NCBI GenBank assembly: GCA_937891735.1
Contig: CALAGR010000120.1
Span: 1-39,884 of the forward strand
Origin: an uncultured Pseudomonadota bacterium
GTDB taxonomy: Bacteria > Myxococcota_A > UBA796 > UBA9615
DNA: 39,884 nt
Reading direction: 5' to 3'
The notes beneath the pieces were generated by a model, which worked only from the letters and a program-made list of their open reading frames with translations, did not search any database and was not told the origin of the DNA. Shown here piece by piece: positions 35,175 through 39,884 of this stretch. Numbering within the stretch: position 1 is the stretch's first letter; each line of letters opens with the position of its first letter. The position numbers were made by a program, and so were the translations under genes.

Positions 35175-36355
35175 GCGCGGCGGCGCCACAGGCCCAGGGG
35201 CAGCGCGAGGAGCAGCCCCAGGGCGGCCGGGTCCGAGCCTTCGCAGCCGCAGTCCTGGACGAAGGTGGGGTTCCACCCGTCGTCGTCGTCGTCGTCGAAG
35301 CCGCCCCCATCGGAGTCGTCGTCATCCCCCCCGGAGTCGTCGTCGTCGGGCGCTGCGTCGTCGTCGTCGTCGCCGGGACAGTCGGTGTCGTCGGTGTCGA
35401 TGGCTCCGTCGCAGTCGTCGTCCACGCCGTTGACGCAGTCCTCCAGGGCCCCTGGATGCACGTCCGGGCTCCCCTCGAAGCAGTCCTCGGGCGCGCAGTA
35501 CCCGTCGCCGTCGCCGTCGTCGGTGGCGTCCTGGGGGCAGGGGTCGCACAGGTTGCCCTGGCCGTCGCTGTCGCTGTCCACCTGGTCGGGGTTGCTCACG
35601 TCCAGGCAGTTGTCGCAGGCGTCGCCGGCACCGTCGCCGTCCCCGTCGGCCTGGTTCGTGTTGGCGATGCCGGGGCAGTCGTCCACCGAGTCGGGGATGC
35701 CGTCGCCGTCCGCGTCGGACAGGCGCGACAGGTCCATCAGCGCGTAGTCGAACGTCAGGTACGGCTCGTTGGGCGCGATCATGGTGATGACCACCTGCCC
35801 GTCGAGCATGTCCTCCCAGGGGATGGTCGCGAAGGCGGACTGCACGAGGCCGTCGTTGCCGCCGCCCTGGGTGGTCAGGGACACGGTCAGTCCGTCGATC
35901 TCGATCTCCGCGGGCTGCACGTCGTAGTCGCCGAAGATGAAGTTGATGAAGTGGCCGACGCCGAAGTCGATGTCGCCCGCGACGGGCACGGCGAACTCGA
36001 AGATGAACTCGATGCCGTCGGACGCGCCCCCGGGAGCCATGTCCCGGTCCGTGTACTGCGCGCCGTTGGTGGCGGCCAGCTCCGCGGCGTCCCGGAAGTC
36101 GAAGGCGTCGCCGCTGCCCACCGCGCAGCTGCCGTTCATGTTCCAGTCCGGCAGGTACTCGCCACCCTCGATGATCCCGTCCCCATCCACGTCGGCGGGC
36201 TGGTCATGGGGCAGTCCGGTGGCCCGCACGAGGCCGGCTGGATCGATGCCGAAGCCGTCGGGATCCCCCACGATCGACGTCACCGCGCGAGCGGACGAGA
36301 TCGGCAGCAGGGCGCTGGTGACGAGGCAGGCGAGGAAGCGGACGGCAGGGCGCAT
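35171..36355 (-). CDS. Exported Ca-binding-repeat protein with MYXO-CTERM-like sorting tail
   Basis: The 394-residue protein starts at the ATG at 36355 (MRPAVRFLACLVTSALLPIS). A signal peptide ends near residue 24. A beta-rich domain (about 25-210) follows, without recognised catalytic motif. Thrombospondin type-3-like calcium repeats span about 212-275 (DADGDGIPDSVDDCP, DSDSDGQGNLCDPC). A MopE-like repeat (DGDGDGYCAPEDC, VDDDCDGAID) spans 280-326 and an Asp-rich linker 328-359. The C-terminal tail has CGC at 369-371, a hydrophobic helix (377-389) and RRRA, which is the MYXO-CTERM layout used for surface sorting in Myxococcota. TACTCT lies 7 nt upstream of the ATG with no Shine-Dalgarno. It is likely a cell-surface protein. 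Confidence 0.85.
   Translation of the reverse strand: MRPAVRFLACLVTSALLPISSARAVTSIVGDPDGFGIDPAGLVRATGLPHDQPADVDGDGIIEGGEYLPDWNMNGSCAVGSGDAFDFRDAAELAATNGAQYTDRDMAPGGASDGIEFIFEFAVPVAGDIDFGVGHFINFIFGDYDVQPAEIEIDGLTVSLTTQGGGNDGLVQSAFATIPWEDMLDGQVVITMIAPNEPYLTFDYALMDLSRLSDADGDGIPDSVDDCPGIANTNQADGDGDGAGDACDNCLDVSNPDQVDSDSDGQGNLCDPCPQDATDDGDGDGYCAPEDCFEGSPDVHPGALEDCVNGVDDDCDGAIDTDDTDCPGDDDDDAAPDDDDSGGDDDDSDGGGFDDDDDDGWNPTFVQDCGCEGSDPAALGLLLALPLGLWRRRA
35276..35374 (-). repeat. Asp-codon-rich low-complexity tract
   Basis: GAC/GTC triplet tract encoding residues 328-360 of the MYXO-CTERM protein (DDDDD, DDDDSGG, DDDDDDG units). It resembles the Asp-rich linker of the lectin lipoprotein at 11.4-11.6 kb in codon choice, and could vary in length by slippage. 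Confidence 0.7.
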
Positions 36356-36362
36356 CGCCTGA

Positions 36363-36368
36363 AGAGTA
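36363..36368 (-). promoter_or_regulatory. Candidate -10 element (TACTCT), leaderless spacing
   Basis: On the minus strand TACTCT ends 7 nt before the ATG at 36355, which has no Shine-Dalgarno. It would drive the MYXO-CTERM/epmC operon as a leaderless transcript. Confidence 0.35.
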
Positions 36369-36431
36369 CACAGGCCGCGGCGCGGGCAGGGGACGAGTGG
36401 CCGCGGTGCTGACGCCGTGCGAAGCTGCGCC

Positions 36432-36650
36432 ATGCCGTTTGACCCCGAAGCCGCCCAGCAGGCGATCCGCGTCGCCGCCCTGGCCTATCCCGAGGCGAGC
36501 GAGGATCGGCCCTGGGACCATCCGGCGTTCAAGATCCGGGGAAAGAAGGCCTTCGTCTTCATGGGCGCCGAGCCGGACACCCTGAGCCTGTCCCTCAAGC
36601 TCCCCGAGAGCCACCAGGCCGCGCTCGAGGCCCTGGAGCCGTCACCGTGA
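36432..36650 (+). CDS. Truncated MmcQ/YjbR-like protein
   Basis: The 72-residue protein starts at the ATG at 36432 ([10 protein letters not shown]). The string [20 protein letters not shown], followed by [14 protein letters not shown], matches the first two-thirds of the MmcQ/YjbR (DUF419) DNA-binding-like fold. Family members are usually 110-120 residues. Here the frame stops at LEPSP, just where the second part of the domain should begin (the YGLGKxGW-type strand), so about 40 residues are missing. The TGA overlaps the GTG of the next gene (GTGA). It may be a remnant created when the downstream gene was joined on, or a short functional form. The fold is recognisable; function is doubtful. 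Confidence 0.6.
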   Translation: MPFDPEAAQQAIRVAALAYPEASEDRPWDHPAFKIRGKKAFVFMGAEPDTLSLSLKLPESHQAALEALEPSP

Positions 36651-38575
36651 ACGCTGTCTTCTTCTGGATCGTGGCCCTGGCCGTGTTGGCCGCCGGGATG
36701 ACCGGCACGCCGGCCGAGGTGGGCAAGGCTGCCCTGGACTCGAGCAAGGCCGCGGTCGAGCTGTCGATCGGGCTGGTGGGCTACATCGCCCTGTTCCTGG
36801 GGTTGATGAAGGTCGTCGAGGAGGCGGGCGGCCTCAAGTTCATGGCGCGCATCATCCGGCCGATCCTGGTGCGGCTGTTCCCCGACATCCCGCCGGAGCA
36901 CCCCGCCATGGGGGCGATGGTGATGAACGTCGCCGCGAACGCCCTGGGGCTGGGCAACGCCGCGACGCCCTTCGGGCTCAAGGCGATGGCGGAGCTGAAC
37001 AAGCTCAACAAGGAGCAGGGCACCGCCACCAACGCGATGATCCTGTTCCTGGCCATCAACACGTCGGGGCTGGCGCTGCTGCCCACGGGGATGATCGGCC
37101 TGCGCAACCACTTCGGCGCGGCGGATCCGGCCGCCATCTTCCCCACCACCCTGGCCGCGACGGCCTGCTCGACGCTGGTGGGGGTGCTCGTGGCGAAGTG
37201 GCTGTCGGGTCGGCGGATGTTCGCGTCGCCGCCGGCCCAGGCGGAGGCCGACGCGGCCATCGCAGCGGCCCGCCCCCGGGAGGGGATGGCCGATCTGCTG
37301 CCCCTGCTGGCCTTCGGCGGCTTGATGGTGGCCATGGTGGGCCTGGTCTACGTGTACGAGGAGAAGGCCAGCGCCTGGATCTTGCCGATCCTGATTGTCG
37401 GAATGTTGACGGTCGGTTACGTCAGGAAGGTCAAGGTCTACGAGACGTTCGTGGTGGGGGCGAAGGAGGGCTTCGGCCTCGCGATCATGATCATCCCGTA
37501 CCTCGTGGCGATCCTCGCCGCCGTCGGCATGTTCAAGGCGTCCGGCGCGATGGCGTGGCTGGTCCGGTTCCTGGAGCCGGTGACCTCGTTCATCGGGATG
37601 CCCGGCGAGGTGCTGCCGCTGGCGTTGATGCGGCCGCTGTCGGGCTCGGGGGCGTTCGGGATCACCTCCTCGCTCGTGGAGACCCACGGCGCCGACTCGC
37701 TCATCGGCACCCTCGCCACCACGATGAACGGCTCGACCGACACGACGTTCTATGTGCTGGCGGTGTACTTCGGCAGCGTCGGCGTGAGCCGGATCCGGCA
37801 CGCCGTGCCGGCGGGGCTGGCCGCGGACCTGACGGGGGCGCTGGCGGCCGTCGCCGCGGTGCACCTGCTCCTGCCGGGCCTGCCCCTGTCGCTGCCCCCG
37901 GGCACGGAGGCCGCGGAGGTGTCGGCGACCGGGGAGGCCGAGGCCGTCACCGAGCACGCCGGCGATCACGCGACCGTGCACCACCGCTTCGACGACGTGA
38001 ACAGGTGGGTGGGCGTGTTCGACGATCCGGCGCGCGACGCCTGGCAGAAGCCCGCCGAGCTGGTGGCGGCCCTGGCGCTGCGTCCGGGCGATGCGGTGGC
38101 GGACATCGGCGCGGGCACGGGCTACTTCAACCCGCACCTCGCGGCGGCGGTGGGACCCGGCGGAACCGTGATCGCCGTGGACATCGAGCCCAACCTGGTC
38201 CTGCACATGGCCGCGCGCGCCAAGAAGGACGCCACGCCCCAGGTGGAGCCGCGCCTGGGGCAGCCCGACGATCCGATGCTCGCGGCGGGGGAGGTGGACC
38301 TGATCCTGATGGTGGACACCTACCACCACATCAGCGACCGGACCGCGTACTTCACCCGCCTGCACGAGGCCATGCAGACCCCCGGGGGGCGCCTGGTGAT
38401 CGTGGACTTCGTGCACGACGCGCAGATCCCGGTGGGGCCGCCGCCCGACAAGCGGATCAGCACCGAGCAGGTGACCGCGGAGCTGGGCGCGGCGGGCTGG
38501 GAGCCGGTTCGGGAGGACGACGCCCTGCTGCCCTACCAGTACGTGCGCACGTTCGTGCAGACGCGGGGGCGCTGA
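36647..38575 (+). CDS. SpmA-SpmB (nucleoside-recognition/Gate) transporter-like protein fused to SAM methyltransferase
   Basis: The 642-residue protein has three parts. Residues 1 to about 190 match spore maturation protein A ([19 protein letters not shown], 94-112). Residues about 214-410 match SpmB ([11 protein letters not shown] 329-339, [19 protein letters not shown] 360-378). Both are Gate-domain membrane proteins with several helices. A ~30-residue polar linker leads to a class-I methyltransferase (about 444-642). It shows [18 protein letters not shown] motif [10 protein letters not shown] (485-494), acidic VDIEP (Asp512) and [10 protein letters not shown] (555-564). SpmA-SpmB fusions are known outside spore formers; the added methyltransferase is unusual. 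The frame is open with no sign of a frameshift at the joint. The GTG start overlaps the truncated YjbR gene. Substrate is unknown; no spore genes are nearby. Confidence 0.85.
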   Translation: MNAVFFWIVALAVLAAGMTGTPAEVGKAALDSSKAAVELSIGLVGYIALFLGLMKVVEEAGGLKFMARIIRPILVRLFPDIPPEHPAMGAMVMNVAANALGLGNAATPFGLKAMAELNKLNKEQGTATNAMILFLAINTSGLALLPTGMIGLRNHFGAADPAAIFPTTLAATACSTLVGVLVAKWLSGRRMFASPPAQAEADAAIAAARPREGMADLLPLLAFGGLMVAMVGLVYVYEEKASAWILPILIVGMLTVGYVRKVKVYETFVVGAKEGFGLAIMIIPYLVAILAAVGMFKASGAMAWLVRFLEPVTSFIGMPGEVLPLALMRPLSGSGAFGITSSLVETHGADSLIGTLATTMNGSTDTTFYVLAVYFGSVGVSRIRHAVPAGLAADLTGALAAVAAVHLLLPGLPLSLPPGTEAAEVSATGEAEAVTEHAGDHATVHHRFDDVNRWVGVFDDPARDAWQKPAELVAALALRPGDAVADIGAGTGYFNPHLAAAVGPGGTVIAVDIEPNLVLHMAARAKKDATPQVEPRLGQPDDPMLAAGEVDLILMVDTYHHISDRTAYFTRLHEAMQTPGGRLVIVDFVHDAQIPVGPPPDKRISTEQVTAELGAAGWEPVREDDALLPYQYVRTFVQTRGR

Positions 38576-38578
38576 CCT

Positions 38579-39790
38579 TCAGGGACAGACCTCGGTGTCG
38601 GGTGGCACGCTGACAGAGCCCTGGGCCGCGCTCGCCAGGAAGCACCGCAGCAGGCTCTTGGGGCCGTCGAGCTGAAAGAAGACCTCGTGGCCGTCCTCCA
38701 GCGGGTCTTCGTCGTACTGCACCAGGACGCCGGTGCGGTCGCCGGCCCAGTTTCCCTCGATGGGCAGGGTCCGGGACCCGCCGGGATCTTCGGCGAGCCC
38801 GGCGACCTCGGACCAGGAGGCGAACCCGTCCAGCCGCGGATCCAGCTCATCCCGCGCCGGTCCACCCAGATCGAGCCCCAGCGCCAGGGACAGCGCGTTG
38901 GCCATGGGGGGCAGGATGTAGGTGTCCATGATCCCCTGGACCATGAGCACGTCCTTCGGTGTGTCGCTGGCGGCTCCCAGGAGGCGCGCATAGACCGGTG
39001 GATCCGCCGCCTCGCCCCCCCACTGCAGCAGGCTCAGGAGCGGGTCGTGCATCGTCAGCGTGCGCCCGCTGCCGGTGTAGCCCACGATCGAGTCCGCCAG
39101 CGGCCGCACCGCGAAGGGGCTCTGCTTGTGCACCACGTTGGCGATCCAGCTGCCGCCGGCGCCGCTCAGGACCGTGTGCTGCAGCTCGGGGGTCGCGGCG
39201 AGGGCCAGGGGCGCGATGGTGGCCCCCATGGAGTGGCCGATGAGGGCGAGCCGACCGGTGTCGAAGTTGGAGGTGGGGCCGGCGCCGGGGCAGGCGCTCG
39301 TGTCCAGTTCGAGGCCGTCGAGGAACGCGGGGAGCAGGGAGAGCTCCAGCGCGGATTGCCGAACGTTGTCGCGCATTGCTGCTGGATTCGTCATGTTGAA
39401 CATGAGGAATTGTTCGTCACTGTCGCTGACGTTTCGCAGGCCCCCATGAGGCCCGTCCACCTCGATGCCGGCCCAGCCCACCGCCGCGATCTGGGCGGCG
39501 GGGCCGGTGCCTGGGACCGACTCCCCGGCGGCGTCGCGCACCCCCCGGTCGATGAGCGCGCGGTCGGCGCCTCCCCCGGTGCGGATGTACACGACGGTGG
39601 GCCTGCCGGAGTCGGGGGTGGCGGATCGGGGGACGGTGATGTCCACCCGGGCCCGCTCGGTGGACTGCAGGACCGGGGCTCCCTCCGCGTCGAACACCCA
39701 CGCTCCGCCCTGTCCCGAGAAGGGCGGCGTGCCCGATTGCAGGACCGGCATCTGCACCTCGGTGCGGTACACGCAGAACGCGTCGTACAC
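38579..39790 (-). CDS. Alpha/beta hydrolase, N-terminus uncertain near window edge
   Basis: The protein has about 403 residues from a GTG at 39790. The hydrolase fold shows the nucleophile elbow LALIGHSMGA (G185-H-S187-M-G189), the lead strands RPTVVYIRTGG and GWAGIEVDGP, and a late VLMVQGIMDTYI strand. It resembles large secreted serine hydrolases, but no signal peptide follows the GTG. In-frame, protein-like sequence (RAWELTDVYDAF) continues upstream of the GTG to a TAG at 39881-39883, with no ATG, GTG or TTG before it. The true start may therefore be disrupted, use a rare CTG, or the reading frame may shift near the edge. It is convergent with the SpmAB-methyltransferase gene, 3 nt between stops. 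Confidence 0.7.
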   Translation of the reverse strand: MYDAFCVYRTEVQMPVLQSGTPPFSGQGGAWVFDAEGAPVLQSTERARVDITVPRSATPDSGRPTVVYIRTGGGADRALIDRGVRDAAGESVPGTGPAAQIAAVGWAGIEVDGPHGGLRNVSDSDEQFLMFNMTNPAAMRDNVRQSALELSLLPAFLDGLELDTSACPGAGPTSNFDTGRLALIGHSMGATIAPLALAATPELQHTVLSGAGGSWIANVVHKQSPFAVRPLADSIVGYTGSGRTLTMHDPLLSLLQWGGEAADPPVYARLLGAASDTPKDVLMVQGIMDTYILPPMANALSLALGLDLGGPARDELDPRLDGFASWSEVAGLAEDPGGSRTLPIEGNWAGDRTGVLVQYDEDPLEDGHEVFFQLDGPKSLLRCFLASAAQGSVSVPPDTEVCP

Positions 39791-39884
39791 GTCCGTCAGC
39801 TCCCAGGCCCGAAGCGGCGCCGGTGGGGGGGCCTCGGCGCGGGCCCAGGCGGCGGCCCGGAGCAGCCCCGCGGTGGGGGCCTAG

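Noticed and set aside
36647..38575. Sporulation locus
   Set aside because: SpmA/SpmB similarity alone does not imply sporulation; Gate-domain pairs are common in non-spore-formers and no other spore gene is present.

Overview
The window is a gene-dense, very GC-rich bacterial chromosomal segment with 32 protein-coding genes. I saw no rRNA, tRNA, CRISPR array, insertion sequence or prophage gene. Several features point to Myxococcota (former Deltaproteobacteria). One surface protein ends in a MYXO-CTERM-like tail, two exported proteins carry Asp-rich linkers with MopE-like or thrombospondin-type-3 repeats, there is an AgmX/PglI-like C-terminal domain, and there is a membrane-anchored Ser/Thr kinase. 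The lineage is inferred from these hallmarks and not from a marker gene.

Layout. 1-4.5 kb: end of a B12-binding-type radical SAM protein, an exported alpha/beta hydrolase, a two-RCK (TrkA-N) membrane protein and an exported hypothetical. 4.5-7.9 kb: a divergent signalling pair. One gene encodes an exported VWA domain, a transmembrane segment and a cytoplasmic PP2C phosphatase in one polypeptide. The other encodes a Ser/Thr kinase with a tail anchor. 7.9-11.6 kb: a GFA-family protein, a metallo-beta-lactamase-fold lipoprotein, a small membrane protein, an SGNH hydrolase and a C-type-lectin lipoprotein.

11.7-26.9 kb: a nearly complete reductive pyrimidine (uracil/thymine) catabolic locus. It holds an SSS symporter, preT and preA (dihydropyrimidine dehydrogenase), an NCS1 nucleobase permease, dihydropyrimidinase, beta-ureidopropionase, a class-III aminotransferase and an aldehyde dehydrogenase. 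Together these could take uracil through dihydrouracil, N-carbamoyl-beta-alanine and beta-alanine to malonate semialdehyde and onward. The locus is split by three unrelated genes (a HEAT/FG-GAP lipoprotein, a membrane protein and a diheme cytochrome-like lipoprotein). No regulator of the locus is visible.

26.9-34.7 kb: two large exported or membrane proteins of unknown role, a TesB thioesterase coupled to a GT-C-like membrane glycosyltransferase, and a membrane diguanylate cyclase with an intact I-site. 34.7-39.9 kb: an EF-P hydroxylase (EpmC) homologue coupled to the MYXO-CTERM protein, a truncated MmcQ/YjbR protein coupled to an SpmA-SpmB-methyltransferase triple fusion, and an alpha/beta hydrolase whose N-terminus is unclear at the window edge.

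Two genome-style signals recur. First, a TANNNT hexamer lies 5-7 nt upstream of several start codons that lack a Shine-Dalgarno, which suggests leaderless transcription. Second, all nine convergent gene pairs are separated by 0-38 nt with no obvious terminator hairpin.
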